This document shows positions 16,097 to 24,023 of a stretch of 54,342 nt of DNA, piece by piece. The translations under genes and the position numbers were made by a program. The stretch comes from CAYFYJ01 sp964347415 (GTDB lineage: Archaea > Aenigmatarchaeota > Aenigmatarchaeia > CG10238-14): positions 1 through 54,342 of the forward strand of contig CAYFYJ010000014.1 of assembly GCA_964347415.1 (NCBI GenBank). The letters are read 5' to 3'. A model generated the notes under the pieces. That model had not been told where the DNA came from. It did no database searches and worked only from the letters and a program-made list of their open reading frames with translations. Position 1 is the stretch's first letter. Each line of letters starts with the position of its first letter.

Positions 16097-16471
16097 ATGA
16101 ATCCCATACAAATTTCAATAGGGATAATCTTGATAGCAGTTCTTTTGGGCGGCATCTGGAGTCTAACTAGGGGTATAAAAGAGTGTGAAACAGATGAAGA
16201 CTGTGTTCCTGCACAGCCACTGTTAGGGGCAAGGTATTTATGCGAGAATGGTGTTTGTAAAACAAAACCTTTCGGGAACCCAGTATACTGTGAATCAGAC
16301 GAGGATTGCACCGATGCTACTTGTTGTCATCCAACTGCATGTGTTAACAAAGAATATCGACCCGACTGTAAAGCTGTATCCTGTACCGCAGAATGCGAAC
16401 CAAACACTATGGATTGTGGTCAGGGTAGATGTATCTGCTTGGATAACACTTGTCAGGTCGAATGGTTGTAG
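16097..16471 (+). CDS. secreted or anchored Cys-rich protein with C-x-x-D-x-D-C motifs
   Basis: 124 aa: an N-terminal hydrophobic helix (ISIGIILIAVLLGGIW), then an extracellular region with 16 cysteines. Two CETDEDC / CESDEDC repeats are each followed by C-x-x-G-V-C or CC-type spacing, and the tail GQGRCICLDNTCQVEW is also Cys-dense. The even count and hydrophobic anchor point to a disulfide-bonded surface protein. The acidic loops could bind calcium. No family is assigned. It is divergent from lemA. Confidence 0.75.
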   Translation: MNPIQISIGIILIAVLLGGIWSLTRGIKECETDEDCVPAQPLLGARYLCENGVCKTKPFGNPVYCESDEDCTDATCCHPTACVNKEYRPDCKAVSCTAECEPNTMDCGQGRCICLDNTCQVEWL

Positions 16472-16540
16472 AACAATTTAAAAGTTTTTCTTCCCCAAAA
16501 AATCAGTTTTTAAAAAATCATATTTCCATATCCAAATCAG

Positions 16541-16550
16541 TTTATAAATA
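16541..16550 (+). promoter_or_regulatory. TATA box of a candidate small RNA
   Basis: TTTATAAATA is a strong archaeal TATA box. Its centre lies about 24 bases before the base of the long stem starting at 16569, the expected distance to a start site. No plus-strand protein gene begins nearby. Confidence 0.6.
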
Positions 16551-16568
16551 AGGACCGATTTTTTAACT

Positions 16569-16629
16569 AGAGTGCGTGCCTTCGAACTTCTTAAGCGACC
16601 CCAGGGATTGGGGTCTTGGCACTCTTTTT
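16569..16629 (+). ncRNA. candidate structured small RNA with T-run end
   Basis: A stem AGAGTGC (16569-16575) / GCACTCT (16619-16625) closes the element and runs into TTTTT, the archaeal termination signal. Inside is a 7-bp hairpin GACCCCA (16597-16603) / TGGGGTC (16609-16615) with a GGGAT loop. GTGCC (16576-16580) can pair with GGCAC (16618-16622) instead of the outer stem, so two folds compete. TATA box, stem and T-run are correctly spaced for a 61-nt transcript. It overlaps the 3' end of a minus-strand membrane-protein gene and would be antisense to it. No known RNA family is recognised. Confidence 0.5.
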
Positions 16630-16857
16630 ATCTTCTCGGGTGTATTTTTTCAATTTTCTCAGAAGTTTTACGGTCGTTGAGATAACCAAACCAAATAGAG
16701 TAGTATATACAAAAAAAAGCATCATCTCCTTCATTAGTCTACCAGGACTCATTATCCCAACGAGTCCCATGAATTTTATAAAATTATAGGATACGTAAAA
16801 AATCCCGCCTATACATGAGAGAATGACTAAAATCAATATTTTGTTTATTAAGTCCAT
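16591..16857 (-). CDS. small two-helix membrane protein
   Basis: 88 aa with helices LILVILSCIGGIFYVSYNFI and MLFFVYTTLFGLVISTTV and a basic, cytoplasmic tail (KLLRKLKKYTREDKKS). No family recognised. It follows the zinc-ribbon gene by nine bases and is probably co-transcribed with it. Its last ~13 codons overlap the candidate RNA on the other strand, so the hairpin there could instead be its own 3' structure. Confidence 0.55.
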   Translation of the reverse strand: MDLINKILILVILSCIGGIFYVSYNFIKFMGLVGIMSPGRLMKEMMLFFVYTTLFGLVISTTVKLLRKLKKYTREDKKSAKTPIPGVA

Positions 16858-16866
16858 AACAATTAT

Positions 16867-17031
16867 TTATTTTTTCCATTTAAGCAATCTACTGAATCTA
16901 CCCTTCTTCGATGCTTTCAATTCCTGCCTGCATTTTTTACAGAGAGGTGCCCTAAAACCCAACCAAGTGACTCTAATCAATCTTCCCACCTTCTTAATTG
17001 GGTGCCCACACTTAGAACATTTCTTCTGCAT
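16867..17031 (-). CDS. small zinc-ribbon protein
   Basis: A 54-aa ORF from ATG to TAA with C-x-x-C pairs at residues 5/8 (KCSKCGHP) and 31/34 (LCKKCRQE), 22 residues apart, as in zinc ribbons. The protein is highly basic (KKVGRLIRV, ASKKGRFSRLLKWKK), which suggests nucleic-acid or ribosome contact. It is divergent from nop5 and upstream of the two-helix membrane gene. Confidence 0.7.
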   Translation of the reverse strand: MQKKCSKCGHPIKKVGRLIRVTWLGFRAPLCKKCRQELKASKKGRFSRLLKWKK

Positions 17032-17121
17032 CAGTTAAATTTTGCCTTTCTGTTAAAAAATACTTAACTTTTTTATCTTTCAACCCAGTATTTATAAACC
17101 TTACGGTCAAAACAATATTAA

Positions 17122-18177
17122 ATGAAAGCTCACATCGTCCATAACTTGATCGGAGTATTTGGACTTGATGCAAACGGGAAATTGATAGATTACATTCTAT
17201 TTCCAAAGGATACAAATCTCATAATTCAGAGTATTAGCGAGACTGATTTAATTCCTGAAGAAAAAAAACTTATAGACAAATTAAAGAAAAAAAACTACAC
17301 TGATTTAACTTCCTCTAAGAAGAACGATGCTTTCCATTTCGATACTGAAGGAATAGGAGAAAAACTGTTGAGAGAAAATTTGAGATCTATAATCAAGGAA
17401 ATTCATTTTTCTGATGCAGATTTAAACGAGCAATTAACTGAGGTTGGAATTGAATTAACTAAGAGAAGGATAAAAAAAGCAGTGAAGAAAGACAAAATAA
17501 TAATACAGACTGTTGATGCAATCGATGAGATAGACAAATCACTCAATATTTTCACGGCTAGGTTAAGGGAGTGGTATGGCATGCATTTCCCGGAGATGGA
17601 GAGAGACGTGGAAAAACATGAAAGATTCGTGAAAATTGTTTCCGAATACGGTCTGAGAAAAAATATGGATGAAAAAGAACTAAAACAGATTGCCAGAACT
17701 AGTATGGGTATAGATCTATCAGAAAAAGATGAGGCAATCTTGAAAGAATATGCCACTGAAATAAAAGGACTCTATAAATTAAGAGAACATATGGAAAAAT
17801 ACGTGGATAACGTTTTGAAAGAAATTGCTCCAAATCTGCGGGAGATAGCTGGAAGCCTTCTGGCAGCCAGATTAATCGCGCTAACAGGTGGTTTGGAAAA
17901 ACTAGCAAAGAAACCATCCTCCACAATACAATTGCTTGGGGCCGAAAAAGCACTTTTCAGGTTTTTACATGGAAGGGGCCGATCACCAAAATATGGGTTG
18001 CTGTTCACACACCAATTAATACAGAATGCACCTCTCAAAAAAAGAGGAAAAGTCGCTAGAATTTTAGCATCTAAACTCAGTATTGCCGCTAAGATGGATT
18101 TCTACGGTAAAAAGATAAAATCATCTAAATTAAAGAGAGACCTTGATGAGCGAATTAAAAAAATAATGGGATCTTAA
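17122..18177 (+). CDS. nop5: Nop5/Nop56-like C/D RNP core protein
   Basis: 351 aa. It bridges L7Ae-bound box C/D guide RNA and fibrillarin. The N-terminal fibrillarin-binding domain is followed by a coiled coil (residues ~110-210) and the NOP domain: LREIAGSLLAARLIALTGGLEKLAKKPSSTIQLLGAEKALFR contains the GAEKALFR signature, then PKYGLLFTHQLI. The C-terminus lacks a long KKE tail. Fibrillarin starts at the next base. Confidence 0.96.
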   Translation: MKAHIVHNLIGVFGLDANGKLIDYILFPKDTNLIIQSISETDLIPEEKKLIDKLKKKNYTDLTSSKKNDAFHFDTEGIGEKLLRENLRSIIKEIHFSDADLNEQLTEVGIELTKRRIKKAVKKDKIIIQTVDAIDEIDKSLNIFTARLREWYGMHFPEMERDVEKHERFVKIVSEYGLRKNMDEKELKQIARTSMGIDLSEKDEAILKEYATEIKGLYKLREHMEKYVDNVLKEIAPNLREIAGSLLAARLIALTGGLEKLAKKPSSTIQLLGAEKALFRFLHGRGRSPKYGLLFTHQLIQNAPLKKRGKVARILASKLSIAAKMDFYGKKIKSSKLKRDLDERIKKIMGS

Positions 18178-18846
18178 ATGACTCAAGTTAAATCACACAA
18201 AAATTTTGAAAATCTATTCTGGATCGACAATAAACTTTGTACTAAAAATTTGACTCCAGGCCAAAAGGTATACGATGAAAAATTGATTAAATCAAAACAA
18301 GGAGAATTCAGGGAATGGGATGCTCATAGAAGTAAACCAGCTGCAGCCATATATAAAAATCTTCATCAATTTCCATTAAAAAAAGGTATGAAAATACTCT
18401 ACTTGGGTGTGGCTTCTGGGACCACTTGCTCCCATTTTTCTGATATTATTGGTAAGGAAGGAATAATTTATGGTATAGAAATAGGTGAAAGGGTCTTAAG
18501 GGACTTAATACCCGTGGCAGAAAAAAGAAAGAATATAGTTCCCCTATTGGCAGATGCGAGGAAACCAGAAGAATATCCTTGGGTCGAACAAGTCGATCTT
18601 ATATACGCCGATGTAGCAGTAAAAGAGCAATCTAAGATATTAATCAGGAACGCGAGAATGTTCTTGAAACCGAAGGGTTTTGGTATGATAGCGATAAAAT
18701 CGAGAAGCATCGATGTGACTCAAAACCCAAAGATTATTTACAAAGAGCAGCGAAAAATCCTAGAAAGTTTTTTCAATATAATTGATTTCGTAACCCTCAA
18801 CCCCTATGAGAGAGACCATGGCTACTTCGTGTTAAAGAGAAAATGA
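18178..18846 (+). CDS. flpA: fibrillarin, rRNA/tRNA 2'-O-methyltransferase
   Basis: 222-aa fibrillarin. It is guided by box C/D RNAs to methylate 2'-OH groups. Marks: REWDAHRSKPAAAIYKNL, motif I LYLGVASGTTCSHFSDIIG, IYGIEIGERVLRDLIPVAEKR, VDLIYADVAVKEQ and IAIKSRSIDVTQ. No Gly/Arg tail, as usual in archaea. The start ATG follows the nop5 stop directly. A tRNA-Trp intron at 50.0 kb is a plausible substrate guide for this enzyme. Confidence 0.97.
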   Translation: MTQVKSHKNFENLFWIDNKLCTKNLTPGQKVYDEKLIKSKQGEFREWDAHRSKPAAAIYKNLHQFPLKKGMKILYLGVASGTTCSHFSDIIGKEGIIYGIEIGERVLRDLIPVAEKRKNIVPLLADARKPEEYPWVEQVDLIYADVAVKEQSKILIRNARMFLKPKGFGMIAIKSRSIDVTQNPKIIYKEQRKILESFFNIIDFVTLNPYERDHGYFVLKRK

Positions 18847-18850
18847 TTAA

Positions 18851-18967
18851 CTAAGTTGTCGGTTTAATCCAGCCTAATATATAATTTCCTTTCACAATGT
18901 TTACTCTCCATTTAAAAACGTCTCTGTCTTTGATCAGACTTATCTCTAAAGTTTTTAGTTTTTCCAT
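18851..18967 (-). CDS. 38-aa small protein, unknown
   Basis: ATG to TAG, 38 codons, with GAGGT six bases before the ATG. The Shine-Dalgarno overlaps the stop of the upstream zinc-finger gene, so the two form one unit. The product (MEKLKTLEISLIKDRDV at the start, GNYILGWIKPTT at the end) is basic and looks like a short beta-hairpin. No family recognised. The good ribosome site and operon position support it; its shortness counts against it. Confidence 0.5.
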   Translation of the reverse strand: MEKLKTLEISLIKDRDVFKWRVNIVKGNYILGWIKPTT

Positions 18968-18977
18968 ACAACTACCT

Positions 18978-19157
18978 CTATACACGGAACTTTACTGTAT
19001 GATAATCCGAAAATTCGGGTAATCTTTTAATTTCTTTCAGATGATAATCCTCATTTTCCAGAAAACTCTCTTGACAGGTTCTACAAAAAATTCGCCAACT
19101 CCCAAAACCATCTATGAATTTTATAATACGCGGTGAATGACATTTAAAACATCGCAT
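18978..19157 (-). CDS. small zinc-finger protein
   Basis: 59 aa from MRCFKCHSPRII. Cys pairs C-x-x-C at residues 3/6 and 25/28 (IFCRTCQESF) form a zinc ribbon, followed by an acidic and basic tail. Nine codons upstream an in-frame start would add a hydrophobic MIGIFGLIK stretch, which is less family-like, so the ATG at 19157 is preferred. Function unknown; co-transcribed with the 38-aa ORF. Confidence 0.65.
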   Translation of the reverse strand: MRCFKCHSPRIIKFIDGFGSWRIFCRTCQESFLENEDYHLKEIKRLPEFSDYHTVKFRV

Positions 19158-19244
19158 TTTTATCAATCCAAATATACCAATCAAAAAAGTAGTAGTTTTG
19201 GGAAGAGTAAAGTTGTGATGAAAACCCGATTATTAGTCGAGAAA

Positions 19245-20387
19245 TTAGCTCTTGCGCCCTATTGAGTTCAAAAATTCCTTTTCAAATTCATACACGTCAT
19301 TCAAGCCTAATATCACTCCTATCGCTGATTTGTGTCCCCCGCCCTTAATCGATGGTATCTTTTTCTTTATTTTTTCGATGATGGATACTAGGTTTTCATT
19401 TCTACGTTCTTGTTCTAACCTTATGCTGATTTTTGACTTCCTCCCACCATATCCTTTGTTTATTACATACACAATCCAGTCTGGATATTTTTGCCTTACT
19501 TTGTCGGCAATAAAAGAAGTCAACCCTTTCAATTTCACATGGGGTTGTTCGTATATTATCACTTTCTGTTCTTTATGGAATCTACCGTTTCCTTCCACAT
19601 CTTTTATGTAATTCTGGGTTTCATACGCCACTTTATCATAAAACCTTCTCAGTGCGAGTGAATGTTGTGTTAATCCATTGACGAATTTATCCGGCCTGTT
19701 TTTACATTCCACAAGGGCAAGAACAGCAGTCTTAGCTCCCTCGATACCCTTTAACATTCTCCCGGATCTAACCATATCACAGAGTTCACCAAAGAAAGAT
19801 TTTTCAAGACTTTCCTGGTCGATTTTTCTAATTTTCACCAATTCTGGAGTTTCTTTTTTGATTTCTTCGAACACATCTTTACATAGATTGACTCGATGAT
19901 CTTCAGTTATTCCTATTCCAGCAACCCATGCAACTTTTTCAGAAGGAAGCAATTTCTTTAAAATCTTATAGACAACGTAGCATGTTGGGAAAACTTTTTC
20001 ATCATCCTCTTCAAAAAGATGTTGGTTGAGATAAGGCATGTCTCTTCTGGATTCGATTCCAGTAAAAATATGATGATCTAAAACAAAACCCCTCAAATAT
20101 CCCATATCTTTCGGATCTGCGCTCGCATCAAAAGCAAATACAAAACTAGGATTAAAACCTTCTATTTTAGTCAAAAGTTTTTTGTTGATGTTCTCTACTC
20201 CAGTGATAGGGAACAGAATCGGATAATCATCGATTAAACCATGGATTAGAATTGAAAACAAAGCAGCAGAGCAACAACCGTCAGAATCATCGTGATGAAT
20301 CAAACAGATTTTATCAGATTTCTTAATATTCTTTATTATACCTTCTGCCCGACCAATCAAATCACTTAAGTTTTTCAGCTTTTTCAC
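19245..20387 (-). CDS. DHH/DHHA1 phosphoesterase (RecJ-like)
   Basis: 380 aa. DHH motifs: ICLIHHDDSDGCCSAA (I), FVFAFDASADPKD (II), GFVLDHH (III, the DHH itself) and the acidic GIGITEDHRV. The DHHA1 domain ends with IKGGGHKSAIGVILG. Members act as single-strand exonucleases or nanoRNases/cyclic-dinucleotide phosphodiesterases; archaeal homologues include the GINS-associated RecJ proteins, but this assignment is not certain. Its first 26 bases overlap the end of the HD gene, implying coupled translation. Confidence 0.88.
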   Translation of the reverse strand: MKKLKNLSDLIGRAEGIIKNIKKSDKICLIHHDDSDGCCSAALFSILIHGLIDDYPILFPITGVENINKKLLTKIEGFNPSFVFAFDASADPKDMGYLRGFVLDHHIFTGIESRRDMPYLNQHLFEEDDEKVFPTCYVVYKILKKLLPSEKVAWVAGIGITEDHRVNLCKDVFEEIKKETPELVKIRKIDQESLEKSFFGELCDMVRSGRMLKGIEGAKTAVLALVECKNRPDKFVNGLTQHSLALRRFYDKVAYETQNYIKDVEGNGRFHKEQKVIIYEQPHVKLKGLTSFIADKVRQKYPDWIVYVINKGYGGRKSKISIRLEQERRNENLVSIIEKIKKKIPSIKGGGHKSAIGVILGLNDVYEFEKEFLNSIGRKS

Positions 20388-20994
20388 CCAACCTTCTCAA
20401 ATCTTCTTCAGTCAGGAACACTATCTGATGATCCACCTTTTTTTTAACATTATGGTAATACTCGATGACAGAAACTAAGGAATCTAATTGATGAAATATA
20501 ACAGCCTCAAAGCTTCTGGGTGGCGTCGGCCCAGCTTCTCCAAAATGTGAAGCCACAATATGAATAACTTCTTCAGGGAAATCATGAGCATAAAGTTCTG
20601 CCACCGCTAGCATTGTATGGTCCAACATTATACCTGTTGGTTCAAGTTCACCGCTCTTATCTCTCTTATATTCGAAAACTTTCATTAGATCGTGGACTAT
20701 AGATGCAGCTATTAAGAAATCTTTGTTCACCTTCAAACTATAATTTTTTTTGAATGTATCAGCAGTCTTTATACACAATTCAGTCAAAGCCACTGTATGT
20801 TCGATCACATCCCTTTCTATCGGTCCCATGCCTGAAGTTGGTATGACGAACATACTACCAGCAGTCTTTAGTTTTTCTTTCGGGTATTTTTTGAAATCTT
20901 TGCTCGATAGTCTCAGGTCTTTCAAAAAATCTACTACTTTTTTTCTCAGGCTCTTATTTTTAATTTCTTGAGCCAGTTTTAACAATATTTTCAT
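20362..20994 (-). CDS. HD-domain phosphohydrolase
   Basis: 210 aa. The metal-binding HD residues are visible: IEHTVAL, ASIVHDLMKVF (HD pair), MLDHTMLAV and VASHFGE. This matches archaeal HD hydrolases acting on nucleotides or RNA ends. The N-terminus is helical and basic. It is translated just before the DHH gene and after rpl12, and may be part of the ribosomal transcript. Confidence 0.8.
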   Translation of the reverse strand: MKILLKLAQEIKNKSLRKKVVDFLKDLRLSSKDFKKYPKEKLKTAGSMFVIPTSGMGPIERDVIEHTVALTELCIKTADTFKKNYSLKVNKDFLIAASIVHDLMKVFEYKRDKSGELEPTGIMLDHTMLAVAELYAHDFPEEVIHIVASHFGEAGPTPPRSFEAVIFHQLDSLVSVIEYYHNVKKKVDHQIVFLTEEDLRRLGEKAEKLK

Positions 20995-20999
20995 TTTAT

Positions 21000-21308
21000 C
21001 TAACCGAACAAACTCGCCAAACCACCGGCAGCTTCTTCAGCCTTCTTAGCTTCGTCCTCAGGGCTCTCTTCCTTTTTTCCCTCAGCTTTCTCTTCTTTTG
21101 CAGCTGGTGCTGTTGCAACTGGAGCAGCTGGAACTGCTGCTTGTTTTATAACTTCTTCTATTTTAACGCCTTCCAATGAACTAACCAATGCCTTCACTTT
21201 GGCATCGTCGGCCTTTGCGCCACTCGCTGTCAATACTTTTTTGACGTTTTCTTCACTTATCTTTTTTCCGGCCGAATGCAACAACAAAGCTGTATATATG
21301 TATTCCAA
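21000..21308 (-). CDS. rpl12: ribosomal protein P1/L12
   Basis: Acidic stalk protein, about 102 aa: LEYIYTALLLHSAGKKISEENV, Ala-rich hinge (APVATAPAAKEE), and the conserved C-terminus GGLASLFG that recruits translation factors. The start is best placed at TTG 21308 (giving M-E-Y-I-Y as in other archaea). GGAGG lies 8 bases before it, whereas the GTG three codons upstream overlaps that Shine-Dalgarno. Last gene of the L1-L10-L12 operon. Confidence 0.95.
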   Translation of the reverse strand: MEYIYTALLLHSAGKKISEENVKKVLTASGAKADDAKVKALVSSLEGVKIEEVIKQAAVPAAPVATAPAAKEEKAEGKKEESPEDEAKKAEEAAGGLASLFG

Positions 21309-21320
21309 TTTATACACCTC

Positions 21321-22160
21321 CTAAATTTTCAGTTTTGCTTTTAACATTTTTGCTTCGCCATTAGCTTTATTCATCAAATCCTTAACAACTCCTTTATCCA
21401 AAATCTCAGCATTAATGCCTAAATTCATACCATTTTGATAACCCTTTAATATTAAAATCTTTATGGACTCTTTGTTTGGATAGTGAATGTTAACAGATAG
21501 GTTTAGAGCATGAGCATGGGCTTTACTCAATTCTTGCATGAAAGCTTCTTCATCCACGTCTAGTACTTCTTTGCTGTATATGATCCCATCTTCCCAAACA
21601 GCCAAGACATTTATTCCGATCTCCATCGGTTGGATGTCCAACTTCTTCAAGATGTTAGCGAGTTGTGGAGAAATCACATCGTCCTTTTTTGCCACGACAG
21701 TATCTTGTCTGACATGTATTTTTCCCTCCTTGACCATCGCGGGTATTTTAGCCCTTTGGAACTCGCCTATTGCCGGTCCTGCCATAAGAGTAGTTGGTCC
21801 AGCAGGAACCATTATCTCACCGGTTGCTATATCGTTCGGTTTGGCATAGCCGGGTGATTTTCTCTTCTTTAAATTTTTGAAGAGTTTGAAAGCATCGATA
21901 TTACTTAAAATCAATGTTGGCTCTTTTGCATCAAGTTCACTCAATTTCTGAATGTCTTTCTTTTTCTTGACATTTTTTAAGGCTAACAGAAGTACACTCT
22001 TCTTACACATTTTTATTAGAGCATCTTTTCTCATATTTTTTTTGATAGCCTGGAGTTGTCTGGATGGCATTTTAAATAAATCTATCATCCCTACTACAGG
22101 ATACTTCTCTATAAGTTCCTTTATTTCTACAACTTCCTGTTTCTTCTTTTCGCTAACCAT
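21321..22160 (-). CDS. rpl10: ribosomal protein P0/L10
   Basis: 279 aa. The rRNA-binding N-terminal domain is KYPVVGMIDLFKMPSRQLQ ... MRKDALIKMCKKS, followed by the archaeal insert (GEIMVPAGPTTLMAGPAIGEFQ) and C-terminal helices that carry L12 dimers. It appears to end without the acidic GGLGALFG-type tail of many archaeal P0 proteins (it stops at MLKAKLKI), which would leave factor recruitment to L12 alone. ATG at 22160 follows the L1 stop after one base. Confidence 0.95.
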   Translation of the reverse strand: MVSEKKKQEVVEIKELIEKYPVVGMIDLFKMPSRQLQAIKKNMRKDALIKMCKKSVLLLALKNVKKKKDIQKLSELDAKEPTLILSNIDAFKLFKNLKKRKSPGYAKPNDIATGEIMVPAGPTTLMAGPAIGEFQRAKIPAMVKEGKIHVRQDTVVAKKDDVISPQLANILKKLDIQPMEIGINVLAVWEDGIIYSKEVLDVDEEAFMQELSKAHAHALNLSVNIHYPNKESIKILILKGYQNGMNLGINAEILDKGVVKDLMNKANGEAKMLKAKLKI

Positions 22161-22161
22161 C

Positions 22162-22776
22162 TTAACCAATCTCCATCTTCACAGGATGTCCCATCGTTGT
22201 TTTTAAGTAAACACTTTTTATGTTGTCCTTCCCTCTTGGAAGCCTCTTCCCTAAATGCGCGAGCAATGCTTTAACATTCTCTTCTATATCTTTGTCATCC
22301 ATTTTTTCCGATCCTACCATCGTATGGATTATCGGCTGTTTAGTAAGTGTGATTTTTATACTCTTTTTCGTTCCTTCTATGATTCTGCTTACATCACCAG
22401 CGACCGGTTTTGGCATCATACCTCTAGGTGCAAGGAATTTTCCTAAATGCTTTCCGACAACAGGCATTAGTTTTGGTTCAGACAAGAAAAAGTCCGTTTC
22501 TTTTATAATTTTCTTCAACTTCTTTTTCTTCTTTCCCAGGTCTTCTATTTCAGTCCCTTTAATTATCTTACATCCTTCGACCTTTTTCGCAGAGTCTGAG
22601 AACAATGTTATAGAAGCTTTTTTCCCAGGCCCCTTTGGTAGAACAAAATGTTCATCTATTTTATTTTCCGCCTTTTTGAGGTCCAATTCTTTCAAATTTA
22701 TGATAAGGTCAAAAGTCTGATTAAAGTTTCTTTTTTTCGATTCTCTTACTTTTTTTATGCTATCAAGGATTGCCAT
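22162..22776 (-). CDS. rpl1: ribosomal protein L1
   Basis: 204 aa. Family marks: FNQTFDLIINLKELDLKK, FVLPKGPGK, LGKFLAPRGMMPKPV and GKRLPRGKDNIKSVYLKTTMG. Strong Shine-Dalgarno GGAGGGAG upstream. A TTTAAA element on the minus strand about 60 bases upstream may be the operon promoter. In methanogens L1 represses its own operon by binding the mRNA; I could not pick out a convincing copy of that site. Confidence 0.96.
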   Translation of the reverse strand: MAILDSIKKVRESKKRNFNQTFDLIINLKELDLKKAENKIDEHFVLPKGPGKKASITLFSDSAKKVEGCKIIKGTEIEDLGKKKKKLKKIIKETDFFLSEPKLMPVVGKHLGKFLAPRGMMPKPVAGDVSRIIEGTKKSIKITLTKQPIIHTMVGSEKMDDKDIEENVKALLAHLGKRLPRGKDNIKSVYLKTTMGHPVKMEIG

Positions 22777-22845
22777 TTTTCTCCCTCCTGCTAACGCAGT
22801 ATTATCGGGAATTTAATGAATGTTATAATTCAACATTTAAAAAGC

Positions 22846-23424
22846 TTACGTTCCCCGCGGCTTTGAATATTTTACAGTTTTTACAAAGCACAGAATTATT
22901 ATGATGACCACCAACACAAAAATGACCGCTACCAGAGAAAACATCGTTACCCTTCCCATACTAAGTTCTTCCTCCCCAACCACCCTGAACAAACCGCTAC
23001 CAGCAACAACAACACCATTATAACTCGCTCTCGCGAAGAGCACATACCCACCTGGTCTTATCTCAAATGGCACATCTAAACTTCTCACAACGGAAACTTG
23101 CATTTCAACAGCTAGGGTTGTATTTTTGTTTACTATCTCATTTCCTTGTATGTCTTCAATTCCATATTCAACAACAACATCTACCTGCCCAATCTTCTTG
23201 AGGTTGTATAACGTCAATTGGACCAATATTTCTTCTCCTGGTGTAACCTCTTTATATCTAGTAGGTATTTCGATGTCCACGCCGAACAACTCTTCTTTAG
23301 GTGATAGCGTTAGTATTACCGCTACAAACCTGCCTCTATAAACCCAAAACCCAGCGGCTATGATTAAAATAGATATAATAATGCAAATGCATCTAAGTTT
23401 TAGTTTCAATGATTCCCTTATCAC
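22846..23424 (-). CDS. bitopic membrane protein with extracellular Ig-like domain
   Basis: 192 aa. N-terminal helix (CICIIISILIIAAGFWVY), then about 110 residues of beta-rich sequence (VTPGEEILVQLTLYNL, VDVVVEYGI, LDVPFEIRPGGYVLFARASY) like CARDB/Ig-type surface domains, then a C-terminal helix (MFSLVAVIFVLVVIIIILCF) and a basic tail. No enzyme motif. It is the first of three surface or membrane genes that lie between rpl1 and rpl11. Confidence 0.65.
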   Translation of the reverse strand: MIRESLKLKLRCICIIISILIIAAGFWVYRGRFVAVILTLSPKEELFGVDIEIPTRYKEVTPGEEILVQLTLYNLKKIGQVDVVVEYGIEDIQGNEIVNKNTTLAVEMQVSVVRSLDVPFEIRPGGYVLFARASYNGVVVAGSGLFRVVGEEELSMGRVTMFSLVAVIFVLVVIIIILCFVKTVKYSKPRGT

Positions 23425-23522
23425 AATTAAGATAGTCGATTTATCAATATAAAATTATCATCTAGATTTTTTGTTCAAAACTGTTTTCCGCCCTTCACTC
23501 AAATGTTAATATTATTTATTCC

Positions 23523-24023
23523 ATGAAACAAAATGTAAATACAGATAACATGAAAAAAGGAATATCACCTTTGTTAGCTACTGTCATACTAATTGCGCTC
23601 ACTTTAGCTGTGGCTGCTTTGTTGGGTAGCTGGTTCACTTCTGTTACAAGAATACAAACCGGGATAATAGAAGAAGATATAGCGACACAAATTAACTGTA
23701 CTGGTGCGCTCTTAGAAATATCAGATGTTTCTTGTTCCAACGACACTCAAAGAATACAAGTTACAATAACTAACCTTGGAAATAATATAGAATTATATAA
23801 CTTTTCAACCCTTGTTACGCTCAACGACACTTTCTATTTGAATGGCACTGGGGGACCCAATTCAACCAACCCATTAAACCCAGGCGAGCAGGCCATCCTA
23901 GACTATTTTTGTAGCAACACTCAATATTGTATCGACGATGTTGCAGTCACAAGAGTTCGTGTTAGTTCTCATAATTGCCCACAATCATACGCAGAAAAAA
24001 CCTTTTCGGATGAGACCTGTTAA
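23523..24023 (+). CDS. type IV pilin-like (class III signal peptide) surface protein
   Basis: 166 aa. A short charged leader then MKKGISPLLATVILIALTLA, the archaeal pilin pattern in which the prepilin peptidase cleaves before the hydrophobic helix (K-K-G/I-S-P). The mature part has at least six N-x-S/T sequons (NCT, NDT, NFS, NDT, NGT, NST), so N-glycosylation is likely, and several Cys. The ATG at 23550 (MKKGIS) is an alternative start that would shorten the leader by nine residues. Likely an adhesive pilus subunit; no assembly ATPase is in view. Confidence 0.78.
   Translation: MKQNVNTDNMKKGISPLLATVILIALTLAVAALLGSWFTSVTRIQTGIIEEDIATQINCTGALLEISDVSCSNDTQRIQVTITNLGNNIELYNFSTLVTLNDTFYLNGTGGPNSTNPLNPGEQAILDYFCSNTQYCIDDVAVTRVRVSSHNCPQSYAEKTFSDETC

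Noticed and set aside
16597..16629. Simple terminator for the Cys-rich gene
   Set aside because: The stem starts about 100 bases past the stop and has its own TATA box ahead of it, so an independent RNA fits better, though terminator use is not excluded.
22777..22845. L1 autoregulatory mRNA site
   Set aside because: I could not find a convincing copy of the rRNA-like L1 target in the leader or early coding sequence by eye.
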